From Candidatus Poribacteria bacterium (GTDB lineage Bacteria > Poribacteria > WGA-4E > PCPOR2b): a stretch of 64,000 nt of DNA. This document shows positions 51,658-62,200 of the stretch, in pieces; the first letter of the stretch is position 1; every line of letters begins with the position of its first letter. Below the pieces are notes generated by a model. It did no database searches. It saw only the letters and a program-made list of their open reading frames with translations, and was not told the origin of the DNA. The position numbers and the translations under genes are program-made. The stretch lies in the NCBI GenBank assembly GCA_003635265.1, contig PYIZ01000006.1, positions 82,736 through 146,735 on the forward strand, given 5' to 3'.

Positions 51658-54600
51658 GTAGGAACGTCCAAGTGAGTTTCCGACACCGAAGGAGTCGTAA
51701 GGGACGCCAGCGGGCAGACTACGGAATCCCCATGTATCCGTTGTCGCATCATAGCCAACTCCAACTGAGGCAGCGGGTTCTGCAATCAGATTAATCTGGA
51801 AAGTGAAATCTTGCCGCACATTATCGTAGGGCGGGTCCCGCTTAATCCCGATGCGATGCCATCTAATTGTCATGTTCCAATTATGCAGGTTGCGTCGTAA
51901 CATTATACTCTGCGAGTAGAACTGTTTTTCGATCCAGTCATAATTGACGCTGAGATTTAACTCAAGTAAATGGCTTGGACGAAATCGAAAACTGCCTGTG
52001 AGACTTCGAGAGGCGTATTGTGTTCTTTTGGTAAAGGCATTTCCGACCGTTACGTTCCATTTGTCGCGGCGATAACTGACGTTGGATCGGAAGCCAACCT
52101 GTTTGAATCGTTTTCCGTCCAAACGCGATTCATTCGGATCATGTGTTGATCTGAACGTGATATTCAGGGCTCGGCTCGCTAGCGGAACTATCGTCATTCT
52201 ACTTTCAATCGGTACATATCGACGTTCACCCAACGCCTCAAATTTGGTAAAATCCGCCGCTATTCGCGTATAAAACTGGAGCACACGAAGCGCGGATCGA
52301 CTGCCGCGGGTCTTAACTTCAATACTAGTATCGAAGTTATAGGAGAGGTTTTTCCTTTCAAAGAAGTAAACACTAGGACCAAAAGGATAGAGTGGTGGAG
52401 CATCTTCTCTCTCGACAGGCGGTGAGTAATCAAATGTTACCCTTGAGTTGATTTGGTGGCGCATTCGACGCGCTCCCGGAATGTAACTAATGTCATAGAT
52501 CCGAAACAGCAGATTGCTGGCGGACAACCGCGTACCGTATATACCCCGGAAAATATTCTGGTTTCCTTCTCGGTCTTTGTCATGCCAAATGAGGTTTGTA
52601 TCAAAATCCATGTCGAGTCGCAATTCTCGATTCGGAATTATCTGTAGTACCGATTGCTTACGAAGATCAAAACCGAGGTCCATCGTTTGTAAATAGATAT
52701 TCTCTTCGTCTCGAAACCGTTCACGGAAAAAATTACCGAGATCCACATCCAAATCGAAACTGGTGCTCTCAAGCGTTGGAATGGCAAACATCGAAAGAAT
52801 TGGGAGATCGGTGTGCAGTGCCTCCGCGACTTTAGTCAAACGCGAGTTGATGCTTTCAAACACAGGCAGCCGATCTAAGCGCATGCGCGACAGCGAAAGT
52901 TCAAGTGCAGGTAACTTTTGCAAGGTTGTTGTTCCTTCATCGGTGAGGTTTAAGGTATGATTAACCTGAAACCTACCCAAGAACTCCCCGATTGTCTTGC
53001 TTGAAAATCTTAAGTTTCCCTCCTCATCTCTATCCTCACGATCTAGTGCAGAATAGGCGGTCCCCCACGTGAACACACCAAAAGAGTTAAGCGCAGATTC
53101 CTCGATCCCAAACCCTTCCTCTTCAAAATCTTTTGCTCGCCACGCTACACGTCCCACAAAACTCGCGGGTCGTCGTCCCTTCGCTCGGCTGTCCCAAGGG
53201 GTGTAGAAGGTATGCCGATGCCCCCACCGCATATTCCATCGTCTCCCCGTTTTGAACGGCTTTCGGCGATCGAAAGAAAATTCATCGTTGGTGTAGAAGT
53301 AAAAGTCGCCCCTATAAGTACGCTTTTTATCGATTTTAATCAGACGATACGCTTTACTGCCCTTAAGTATTCCGCTGTGCTCGCCGCCATAGAGTCGCTG
53401 CCCTTGTGTGTAAATTATGGTCGGCACCTCCCATCGTCCCCGATAATCGTATTTTTGGTAGATCTGTACCTTCTCCGGTTCTTCCGAGGGATCTACCGTC
53501 TCATCGTCCCCAATTTGATCGGGATTTAAAGAATTTTGTGCACTATCTTCTTGTACTCCTATCTCGCTCTCCTCTTCCATTCTTTCCTCGTCCCCATTTA
53601 TCTCGTTGTCATTCTGTTCTTTCGTTCCTTCTTCCATCTGTTCAATTTCATTCTCTTCTGTCGTTGCATCTTTCCCGAATTGCTCCTCCATCATTGCCCA
53701 CTCCGCTTCAAATTGACGTGCGATTTCTTCAAAGGTCGGGGTCGGCTCCTTTTCGATTAATTCAAGGATATAGACACCTTGATCGGTATATATGGGCCAA
53801 GTTATTGCTCCGGGAGCTTCTAGTCGGCTTACAGAGTGTTTCCAACGTCGATCCATTTCATTCAGCAGAAACCCTGCGCCTTCATTGGCTTCAGAAAGTT
53901 CAACTCCCTCATATTGCCCGGCTAATTCTTCGAGAACCTCTCCTGCCTCTGCACGTGCTTGAATTTCCTCAGCGGTCGATCGGATTGCGTTGCGAGTTTC
54001 CTCGCTTGGTTCTATCGCTACGTCTATTCGACGGATCTGGAATTCTTGTTGACCATATACATCAAGCACACGGTCAACCTTTAAGATATGAAACCCGGAT
54101 TCCGTTCTCAGAATCGGTGTAATTTCGCCCGGTTTCAGTTGAAAAACCGCCTCTTCGAGGATTGGATCCAGTCGAAGTTCATCTTCCTCATCGCGCTCTC
54201 CACGTACTAGAAAACCCATGTCACCGCCCTGATAGCGCGTATCCTGATGGGTCGAGTCAGCTTGTGCAGTCGCTGCAAAGTCTGCGTTCGCTTCCTGTAG
54301 TTTGGCATGGATGTTTTCCGCCTTTTCCTGAGCAGCAGTAATATCTTCTTCGGAGATCTGATACTCCAGAAAGAGTTGCCGCAGCTTATACAGATCATAC
54401 TCGCCCTCCAGACGATCCGCTAACTCCTGCGCTTTCTCCTCCAATTTTGTCCGATCACTTGGCGTTGCATTGGGAGGCAAAGGCACAACGATTTCTTGGA
54501 ACTTGAAATCGTTTACGCGGTATTTTCCGTCAGCGCCGAGCCCACTTCCTCGACGAGCAGAATGATCAAACAGCAGGGCACCGTCGTATCGAAAGCGGCG

Positions 54601-55626
54601 TGCAAGCGGCAAGATTACGCTAAGGAATACCCCCTGATAGCTACTTGTTCCAACTTTGACGATTACCTTGGCTACTTTGTCTTCTTGGCGAAGATCGCGG
54701 CGGTAGGCAGGAAAATAGAAGAGCGGTACACCACCAACTCTCAGGACAATATTTGTAGCAATCAATTCTTTGTTTATCCTGACGATAATCTTTGATGCGC
54801 TGAAGTAATAATGGGGATGCTTGAGAGAGCATGTTGTCAACGCCCCACCACGGATGTAGGATTCATCATCTTCGGTCTTAAAAATTTCAGTGCCGCGATA
54901 GTACCACGGGTCACTGAAACTGAATCCCTCGCGAATGATACCTTTTTTTGTTTCAATGTTGAAAAGGAGTTCGTTTGCATAGGTTTCTTCGTTTCCGACG
55001 AGCAGGTGCACATTTCCCGCTGCCCGCATCACATTTTCATCGAAATCCGCCCAGATATGGTCAGCATAGAGCACAACCTCGTCGTATTTGATTAGTCCGT
55101 TGCCGTGAATCTGAATCAGGTTATCGTGAAAAGTGAGATTGTCGCCTTTTGCAAGAAGGTCCCCTTCCTCAGGTGACATATTCTCTGGATCGAGTTTTCG
55201 GCTGGCTTGGGTGGATTCTTCAGGTGTAGGTGAATCTGTTGCTGATGGGGTTTCTGACGTTTCTTCAGGAGGTTCTGGGGGTGACTCTCCTTCGTTGGGT
55301 ACTTCGGGAGCAGGTGGATCTTCAGTTGGCGTAGTTTCTGATGATGCTTCAGTCTGTTCGTCCGAAACAGCTTCCTCGGCAGTAGATGCAGGGTCGGTTT
55401 GCGCACCTAATTCACCTGTGGGCAAAATTAAGTTAAGCGTGAGAATCGTGAGCGATAGAACATGAGGTGTAAAACGGGAGGCACGGAGAACAAGACGTAA
55501 AGCGTAAGGTACGTCCTGCAGAAAGCGGCTAAGGAATTGGAAACAAGGAGGTTTGGACAACCGGATAGTTGATTCCTCCCTGTTGTCTACTATTTTCTGC
55601 CATTTCCGTTTTTCCCTCCTTTCCAT
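51652..55626 (-). CDS. lptD: LptD-like LPS-assembly outer-membrane protein with an embedded parvulin-like region
   Basis: A 1324-residue protein. LptD inserts lipopolysaccharide into the outer leaflet. A hydrophobic signal-like stretch lies at about 53-75 behind an unusual basic extension, then a Pro/Glu/Ser/Thr-rich region (about 78-145). The periplasmic jelly-roll (OstA/LptA-like) domain spans about 155-310, with the LptD landmarks LTTCSLKHPHYYFSASKI and VLRVGGVPLFYFPAYRRDLR. Residues about 380-630 are foreign to LptD: GGDMGFLVRGE, EEAVFQLKPGEITPIL and SGFHILKVDRVLD are the signature of a parvulin (SurA/PpiC) prolyl isomerase, and a second weaker unit (about 525-625) ends VYILELIEKE. An acidic linker (about 630-720) leads to the LptD C-terminal barrel (about 720-1324). 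AGGAAAGG precedes the ATG. It is the last gene after surA in the operon. Confidence 0.88.
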   Translation of the reverse strand: MERREKRKWQKIVDNREESTIRLSKPPCFQFLSRFLQDVPYALRLVLRASRFTPHVLSLTILTLNLILPTGELGAQTDPASTAEEAVSDEQTEASSETTPTEDPPAPEVPNEGESPPEPPEETSETPSATDSPTPEESTQASRKLDPENMSPEEGDLLAKGDNLTFHDNLIQIHGNGLIKYDEVVLYADHIWADFDENVMRAAGNVHLLVGNEETYANELLFNIETKKGIIREGFSFSDPWYYRGTEIFKTEDDESYIRGGALTTCSLKHPHYYFSASKIIVRINKELIATNIVLRVGGVPLFYFPAYRRDLRQEDKVAKVIVKVGTSSYQGVFLSVILPLARRFRYDGALLFDHSARRGSGLGADGKYRVNDFKFQEIVVPLPPNATPSDRTKLEEKAQELADRLEGEYDLYKLRQLFLEYQISEEDITAAQEKAENIHAKLQEANADFAATAQADSTHQDTRYQGGDMGFLVRGERDEEDELRLDPILEEAVFQLKPGEITPILRTESGFHILKVDRVLDVYGQQEFQIRRIDVAIEPSEETRNAIRSTAEEIQARAEAGEVLEELAGQYEGVELSEANEGAGFLLNEMDRRWKHSVSRLEAPGAITWPIYTDQGVYILELIEKEPTPTFEEIARQFEAEWAMMEEQFGKDATTEENEIEQMEEGTKEQNDNEINGDEERMEEESEIGVQEDSAQNSLNPDQIGDDETVDPSEEPEKVQIYQKYDYRGRWEVPTIIYTQGQRLYGGEHSGILKGSKAYRLIKIDKKRTYRGDFYFYTNDEFSFDRRKPFKTGRRWNMRWGHRHTFYTPWDSRAKGRRPASFVGRVAWRAKDFEEEGFGIEESALNSFGVFTWGTAYSALDREDRDEEGNLRFSSKTIGEFLGRFQVNHTLNLTDEGTTTLQKLPALELSLSRMRLDRLPVFESINSRLTKVAEALHTDLPILSMFAIPTLESTSFDLDVDLGNFFRERFRDEENIYLQTMDLGFDLRKQSVLQIIPNRELRLDMDFDTNLIWHDKDREGNQNIFRGIYGTRLSASNLLFRIYDISYIPGARRMRHQINSRVTFDYSPPVEREDAPPLYPFGPSVYFFERKNLSYNFDTSIEVKTRGSRSALRVLQFYTRIAADFTKFEALGERRYVPIESRMTIVPLASRALNITFRSTHDPNESRLDGKRFKQVGFRSNVSYRRDKWNVTVGNAFTKRTQYASRSLTGSFRFRPSHLLELNLSVNYDWIEKQFYSQSIMLRRNLHNWNMTIRWHRIGIKRDPPYDNVRQDFTFQINLIAEPAASVGVGYDATTDTWGFRSLPAGVPYDSFGVGNSLGRSYF

Positions 55627-55755
55627 ACTACCTTTCCTCTGCTACAGTGCAAAATTGACCAATCGAGAGCAGTAAAACCTGTCCGAGAGTCGAATCCCTC
55701 TGCTTCAATTCTCACTGTCAGTTAAGCGCCTTTGATAGGAAGGTACAACTGAATC

Positions 55756-57054
55756 CTATTTAAGTTCCTCTTTGATTTTTATAAACGAATTTTCCTTGAG
55801 CAGATCTGTGTAAATCTGCCATTCCTCTTGGAATTTTTGCTGACGCAGCATCATTCGGATCTGGTTCTTTTCAACATCGGTCAATTCAGGGGCAGTACGA
55901 CTATCGATCTTGAAAATATGCACGCCATATGTCGTTTTGATGGGTGTGCTATGCACTCCGATGGAAAGTCCTTCGATAATTTTTCGGGTTTCAGGGTTTA
56001 ACTCGCTGAGTGCACGAATCCCGAGATCACCACTGTTAGCTTTCGTCTGTGAATCGTCGGAGTATTGTTGGGCAAGCGCGTTGAAATCTTCACCTTGATT
56101 TAACCGCTGCAACAGGCTATCTGCGCGTTCATGAGCATCTTCAATCGCCTGCTCACTCGGTTTCAAACTGACAACGAGATGACGAAATGCTATGGTCAGA
56201 TCATCTTTACGCTCAACTTTGAAAAGATAAAACCCATCATTGCCTTCAACCGGTTCACTGATCTCGCCAGCGTTGAGCTCTGAAAGTGTATTGCGGAAGG
56301 TAGCCGAGAGGTTATCCATCTCTGCAATCGGCAGTTCGTTTAGTCCTCCAACTCCTGCATTTCTATGCTCATCGTCAGCGTGGCGTTGCGCGAGTTCTTC
56401 AAAATCTTTTCCAGCCTCTAATTCCCGAAGAATTGTATCGAATTTCTCAAGGGCTAGTTTGCGATCTGCCTCGCTTGGCTTGAAAGCAATGAAGATGTGT
56501 CGAAGGTGGACGGTATCTGTCTTAGTTGGCAATTGCGAGCGATTTTCTTCAAAAAACTTCTGTATGTCCGAGTCGCGAACTTGGAGTCTAGGGAGGATAC
56601 GTTGCATTACAAGTCGTTCCGCCATTAAGTTGCGTTTAGCTTGTTCACGGAAAGACATCAGAGTGTAACCTTCCTTTTTTAATGCTTGAGCAAGTTCCTC
56701 TTCGGTCTCGATCTTGTACTGGTCTTTGAAGTTTTGCAGATACTGCTCCACTTCAGCCTCTGTGATTTCAATTTTTAGCGTTAATGCTGTTTCGACGAGA
56801 AGCATTTGGCGAATCAACTGATCGAGAAGTGCATCCCGTTCCTGCTCCGCCTTTTGCATCGCTTCGCGCTCAGTGAACCGGTAGACTTGCTGAAGTTCGA
56901 GTGCTTTTTGCTTGACAACGCTGTCGAGTTCCCATTTGGTGATCACGTCTTGGTTGACATAAGCGATGATCTGATCAAACCTTCGCGCAGCAATGGGATT
57001 GAACCCAAAATGGATGATCAATAGAATCAGGGTGCATAAACGCAGTATCTTCAT
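55756..57054 (-). CDS. surA: Periplasmic chaperone / prolyl isomerase SurA-like
   Basis: Periplasmic chaperone that escorts outer-membrane proteins such as LptD to the BAM machinery. The 432 residues have a signal peptide (1-23), the SurA N-terminal chaperone domain opening FDQIIAYVNQDVITKWELD (about 26-170), and two parvulin domains. P1 is about 182-282 (LRHIFIAFKPSE, GGLNELPIAEM, EGNDGFYLFKVE). P2 is about 286-384 (FRHLVVSLKPS, SGDLGIRALSELN, TTYGVHIFKID). The layout and length are those of E. coli SurA. It sits 129 nt upstream of lptD, the same neighbour as in E. coli, and 36 nt downstream of a parvulin lipoprotein gene. GGAGG precedes the ATG. Confidence 0.93.
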   Translation of the reverse strand: MKILRLCTLILLIIHFGFNPIAARRFDQIIAYVNQDVITKWELDSVVKQKALELQQVYRFTEREAMQKAEQERDALLDQLIRQMLLVETALTLKIEITEAEVEQYLQNFKDQYKIETEEELAQALKKEGYTLMSFREQAKRNLMAERLVMQRILPRLQVRDSDIQKFFEENRSQLPTKTDTVHLRHIFIAFKPSEADRKLALEKFDTILRELEAGKDFEELAQRHADDEHRNAGVGGLNELPIAEMDNLSATFRNTLSELNAGEISEPVEGNDGFYLFKVERKDDLTIAFRHLVVSLKPSEQAIEDAHERADSLLQRLNQGEDFNALAQQYSDDSQTKANSGDLGIRALSELNPETRKIIEGLSIGVHSTPIKTTYGVHIFKIDSRTAPELTDVEKNQIRMMLRQQKFQEEWQIYTDLLKENSFIKIKEELK

Positions 57055-57090
57055 TTAGAAGTGTACCTCCTCAATTCGGAGCTTAACGTT

Positions 57091-58083
57091 TTATGGTTCT
57101 GTTTCAGACTCAACAGGGGTGTCACTCTCATCCGTCGATTCGGTTTCTGCTTCCTCCTCCGGCTCTGGTGCGTCAGGGATTCGGTCTGAAAAGGTCTTGA
57201 CCTTTGCCTGTTCGTGGAGTCGGATCAGCCAATCGGTCATAAGTTCTTCACGCTTCTGATTCTGTACGTGTCTTTCCACATTGCGTCGGACACTGTTTTC
57301 TTCAAGCGTTTGTTGGCGTGCCGGCTGGACTTCCTCCTTACGGAAGATTAGGTAATAGTGTTCCTCATCTAGTTCGATATGGAGAATCTCCTCGTTCATT
57401 TGACCGACTTCGAACTCAAACGCTGCATCGCTAAAAGGTTTTGCGCGTCGTGAATACATTGTGTTATCGAAAAAGTCAGTGTCACCGGGGATTTCGTTAT
57501 TTGATCCTGGACCGATTAATTCCCCGTTTTCAGCTAGCTCCGCAGCAAGGTCAGCAATATCTTCCCCATCTTTGATTCGTTGAAAAACTTCATTTGCTCG
57601 TTCTTCATTTTGGACGGTTATGCAGGTCAGTCGCACCTTTTCCAGCACAACATAATCTGCCTTATTTTCTTCATAATAGAGCTTGTAATCTTCCTCGGTC
57701 GGTTTAAGTTTCTGGTCTACTTCAATTTCTGTGATTCTGTCAACGAGCAGTTCATGGTAATAGTCCTGCACTTTTTTCATGACTCCGGGATCCTCATCAA
57801 GCTTGCGATCCTTGGCAAGGCAAAGTATGAGACGACTCTCGGCCATAAGATTCATATATTCCGCATATCCACCTTCTGCTTCTTGGTACTGTGGTTGTTT
57901 ATAGGTAGGAAGTTCACTTATCTCCTGTAGCATCTCCTCAAGCGTGATATGGTGTTTTCCATTCCATTCAAATTCAGCGATCACAGTACCTTCAGCCCCG
58001 GCTTTGCCGCCACAACCATTCAACGAAATGCTCACAGCAACGGCACCGATTAAGATAAAACCAATAATTCCCAATAATTTCAC
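57091..58083 (-). CDS. Parvulin-type (PpiC) peptidyl-prolyl isomerase lipoprotein
   Basis: A 330-residue exported protein with a lipobox SLNGC (Cys24), so it is probably a lipid-anchored periplasmic foldase. After an N-terminal helical region (about 40-125) comes a parvulin domain (about 145-255) with VRLTCITVQNEERANEVFQ, GDTDFFDNTMYSRR, AFEFEVGQMNEE and HYYLIFRKEE. A Pro/Glu/Thr-rich acidic tail ends the protein. The start is GTG at 58083 with GGAGG 7 nt upstream. Clear similarity in plan to the next protein (58188) points to a duplication. It lies in the mfd-parvulin-parvulin-surA-lptD run and likely helps fold outer-membrane proteins. Confidence 0.86.
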   Translation of the reverse strand: MKLLGIIGFILIGAVAVSISLNGCGGKAGAEGTVIAEFEWNGKHHITLEEMLQEISELPTYKQPQYQEAEGGYAEYMNLMAESRLILCLAKDRKLDEDPGVMKKVQDYYHELLVDRITEIEVDQKLKPTEEDYKLYYEENKADYVVLEKVRLTCITVQNEERANEVFQRIKDGEDIADLAAELAENGELIGPGSNNEIPGDTDFFDNTMYSRRAKPFSDAAFEFEVGQMNEEILHIELDEEHYYLIFRKEEVQPARQQTLEENSVRRNVERHVQNQKREELMTDWLIRLHEQAKVKTFSDRIPDAPEPEEEAETESTDESDTPVESETEP

Positions 58084-58187
58084 AGTTATGCCTCCTTAAA
58101 TTGTGGGTGATATACAATTGTTCAACTATTACAACCATTTCTCAACTGATTTCTGAACGTGATGATTCCAGTCCATGTTGTGTTCCG

Positions 58188-59150
58188 CTACTGCTCCGAT
58201 TGTTCATTTTCCGGATCTTCTTCCTCTTCGGGTGTCACAGGCGGAGGGAGCAGTTCTGGATATGTTTTGAGTTTGCCCTCGGCAATAAGCACTTCCAACC
58301 ATTCTAGGATGCGCTTCCGCTTCATCTCACGCTTTAGGGGATACTCAAGCCTCGGCTTGACCTCTTCAAAGGTCTGTTGACGTTCTGGCCGATGTTCTTC
58401 CTTTTGGAAGATCATATAATAGATGTCCTCTTCGACGTCCTGTACAAAAACTTCTTCAGTCATTTCGCCAACTTCCATTGCAAAAACCGCGTCTACAAAT
58501 GCTTGGGCACGTGCGGAGACGTCTCGAGCAAAAAAGCCTGTATCACCGGGATCGCCCGGATTTGAACCGGGTCCTGTCAATACACCTTTTTCCGAAAGTT
58601 CTTTTACTGCATCAAAGATGTCCTTACCGGCTTGAATTTCCTCCAATGTTGTCTGTGCGAGTTCCTTATCGAATAGCGTGATGCAGGTTGCTCGAACTTT
58701 TTCCTCATCCACATACGTATCTTTATTTTCTTCGTAATACTGCCGAAGCGTTTCCTCGGTGACGACAATTTTTTCGTCAACCTCAATTTCGGTCAAGCGT
58801 TCAACCATCAGTTGATGCTCATAGTCATCCGCTTTTTTGAGGAACGTTTCATCTTTGTCAAATCCTGCCTCAGCCGCTGCGAGGAGCATTAGCCTTTGGT
58901 TGATAAGGTCTTCCAGAAATATGAGTTTACCAGCTTTGGACTGATAGCCTTTCTGTTTATATTCTGATAGTGCTGCTATTTCCGCATTAAGTGTTGCAAG
59001 CGAAATTTCGTGTACCCCATTCCATTCGTACCGAGCCACAATAATCTGGCTCTCATCCATTGGTCCGGCTACATCTTGCGACTGGACAATCTGCCAACTA
59101 CTCAAACCGATTGCTGCAGTCACGACGAAAATTATCAATATTCTTTTCAT
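58188..59150 (-). CDS. Parvulin-type (PpiC) periplasmic peptidyl-prolyl isomerase
   Basis: A 320-residue exported foldase with an N-terminal signal sequence (about 1-25) and no lipobox, so it should be soluble or signal-anchored in the periplasm. The plan matches its neighbour at 57091: N-terminal helices (about 45-130), then a parvulin domain (about 145-250) with VRATCITLFDKELAQTTLE, GDTGFFARDVSARAQAF, AVFAMEVGEMTEE and IYYMIFQKEEH, and a Pro/Glu-rich tail. The paralogues share the pattern LTEIEVDEK...YYEENK. AAAGGA lies 14 nt before the ATG. It is 104 nt upstream of the lipoprotein and 145 nt downstream of mfd. Confidence 0.85.
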   Translation of the reverse strand: MKRILIIFVVTAAIGLSSWQIVQSQDVAGPMDESQIIVARYEWNGVHEISLATLNAEIAALSEYKQKGYQSKAGKLIFLEDLINQRLMLLAAAEAGFDKDETFLKKADDYEHQLMVERLTEIEVDEKIVVTEETLRQYYEENKDTYVDEEKVRATCITLFDKELAQTTLEEIQAGKDIFDAVKELSEKGVLTGPGSNPGDPGDTGFFARDVSARAQAFVDAVFAMEVGEMTEEVFVQDVEEDIYYMIFQKEEHRPERQQTFEEVKPRLEYPLKREMKRKRILEWLEVLIAEGKLKTYPELLPPPVTPEEEEDPENEQSEQ

Positions 59151-59295
59151 TGTGTGTGTTGGTCCTTTCTGATTAATAAGTGGATTGCAAAGACACCGTC
59201 TTCACAGTTAGTGGTGTATTCATATTGTTAAAAGACGCGTATGCAAATACGTATGCCTCAAGCACCGTTATGTAATACGCATCACGTTTCATGGC

Positions 59296-62200
59296 TCACA
59301 TTAATTTCCCCAAGATACGCTTGAGCTCAAACAGGAGTGCTTTTCCCTCCAATTCTTTCAAACGGATCATCATACGTGCAGGGGGCGTAATCGAGACTCG
59401 CCGATCCTGTTCAATCAGTCGAATCAGTTTACGGGGGTCAAGGCTTGTTTTAGCTTCATCAAATGTGACCTTGATGCTTTCTTCGCCTGCGGCGATTCCA
59501 TCAACCCCAAGCTGTTGACTGAGTTGTTTTAAGTCGGCGATTTCGAGGAGCATCTCAACCGGTTCGGGGATTTTTCCATACCGGTCTGCCATCTCCTCTT
59601 CAATTTCTTTCCGATCTACTACCGTTTCTAGGGCAGCGATCTTTTTATAAAGTGCAACCTTCTGCTGGCTGTCCGGGACATATTCATCAGGCAGATAGGC
59701 TTCGATGGGAAGGTTAATCCGGGTTTCGACTGTTTCTTCAATCTCCTCACCCTTGAGTTTTTGTATCGCTTCCTCAAGGAGTTTGCAGTACATATCGTAA
59801 CCCACAGCGATGATATGACCGTGTTGCTCTGAACCGAGAATATTGCCAGTTCCCCGAATCTCGAGGTCGCGAAGGGCAATCTTAAACCCGGAGCCAAGGT
59901 CAGTAAATTCTTCAATGACCCGGAGGCGTTTTTGAGCACCTTCCGTAATTGCCCATCCTTGTGGGTAGAATAGGTAGCCGTAAGCTTGATACTGATCGCG
60001 ACCGACCCGCCCGCGTAACTGGTAAAGTTGGGCTAACCCAAACGCGTCTGCGCGATTGATTAGAATCGTGTTTACGGCTGGAATATCCACGCCAGACTCA
60101 ATAATCATGGTACAGACCAAAACGTCATATTTGTGGTTGATGAATTCCATCATCACTTTTTCTAGCTGACGTTCAGGCATTTGCCCATGTGCCATACAAA
60201 CTCTAGCGTGTGGTACGAGATCTTGGATTGTGGCAGCAATACTTGCGATACTCTGGACACGGTTGTGAACAAAAAAGGTCTGTCCGCCCCGTTCCATCTC
60301 TCGCAAGATCGCATCTCGAACCACGTCGGGATTATACTCCATGACATAAGTTTCAATTGGCAGGCGATTTTCCGGGGGCGTATTGATTACGCTGAAGTCG
60401 CGGATGCCGACAAGAGACATATGAAGTGTACGCGGAATCGGTGTCGCTGTCAAGGTTAATACGTCAACCGTCTGCTTCATCTGTTTGATCTTTTCTTTGT
60501 GCTTCACTCCGAAGCGATGTTCCTCATCAACTACGAGCAAACCGAGTTCCCGGAACTTAATATTTTTTGAGAGCAGGGCGTGGGTTCCGATAACGATGTC
60601 AACTGTACCATTTGCTAGTCCCTGCACAACGCTTTTCGCTTCTTTATCCGTTCGGAAGCGATTCAGCATTTCGACCTGAACGGGAAAAGGAGCAAAACGC
60701 TGCTGAAATGTGTTAAAGTGTTGCAGTGTGAGAATTGTAGTTGGGGCAAGCAAGGCAACCTGTTTTCCTGCCATCACTGATTTGAACGCTGCACGAAGTG
60801 CTACTTCGGTCTTTCCGTATCCGACATCTCCGCAGATTAGCCGATCCATGGGTCGAAGACGTTCCATATCCTGTTTGACCTCTTCGATTGCTGTCTGCTG
60901 ATCCGGGGTTTCTTCATAAGGGAACAGTACCTCAAACTCTTTCTGCCAAGGGGTATCCGTTGGGAAGGCATAACCCTCTCGGGATTCACGGATCGCATAC
61001 AATTCCAGTAATTCCTCTGCCATTTGCTCTATGGAGGCTTTGGCTTTGGCTTTGACCCGTTCCCATGACGTGCCACCGAGTTTGTCCAGACGTATCCTTC
61101 CCTCGTCTTGTCCACCGATATACTTCTGCACGAGATCAATTTGATAGGTTGGAACATACAACCTACCTGCGTCTGCATAGTCTAGCGCGAGGAAGTCCTG
61201 CGGTTTCCCATCAATGTCGAGGCGACGAATACCTGCGTAGCGACCGATTCCGTGTGAGACATGCACCACATAATCCTTTTCCTTGAGGTCAATTAAACTC
61301 AGGATAGGAGTGCCTTCCTTAAAGGAAATCTTGCGATGCCGGCGATGCTCACGTCCAAACAACTCATCCTCAGACAGTGTGATGAACTTGAGGGGTTCAC
61401 TAATAAATCCCTCGCTGATGCTGCCGATATTCACCGCCGTCTGCGTTGCAGGTAAATCCCGATCTGCCAAGATATTGTGTAGCCGATCTGCGCTCTTAGG
61501 GTTATCACAGAAGAAGTTGACGAAATAGCCCTCGTCAATCCATCCTTTGATCTGATCCATAATCCTCCGATAATTGCTGCGTGGCAGACCAAGCGGACGC
61601 ATCCCGAAGGGAAGCTCTTCAACCGGTTCCTCTGCATTAAGTGCTGGCGGAGTCAACGACGAGCGAACGAAGGGATACGTCTGCAAAGCGGATATTACCC
61701 ATTCAAACGGTACAAACGTCTCATCGGGTGACACCATAAACTGATCGAACGCTAGTTTTCGTGCATAAAGATCCTTCGTATTTTCGATAAGTTGAGTTGC
61801 TTCACGTGCCATCCAAGCTGGTTCAATCATGAGGACGATAGTCTGTGGGGATAGATAATCCATGAGGGTACTGGTCTCTTGATATAGCATCGGAAGTAGA
61901 GCTTCCAGTCCCTCCGGATTGCTTTCTGTTTCGAGGCGGTGCGTAATCTCGTTGACTGTGTTTCGGTACTTAGGCGATTCGTTGCTTTGAATTAATGTCT
62001 CCGCGCGGGTTTTCCACAGATTGAGAGTTTTGGGGGACAGGATAATTTCTCGAACCGGACACAGTGTTATAACTTCCGGTTCGTCATCAATTCCATCGGC
62101 AACAGAGCGTTGAGAAGCCGGATCAAACAACCGAATAGCGTCGATTTCGTCGCCGAAGAACTCAATCCGGATGGGTGCATCGGTGGTCAACGGGTAAACG

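Noticed and set aside
53406-54122. Long open frame opposite the lptD parvulin region (238 codons, plus strand)
   Set aside because: Composition is leucine/proline/serine-rich as expected for the reverse of an acidic coding region; lptD on the other strand has clear domain matches and codon structure.
55684-55705. tRNA-like TCGAATCCC next to surA
   Set aside because: The flanking bases do not form a T stem and no cloverleaf can be drawn.
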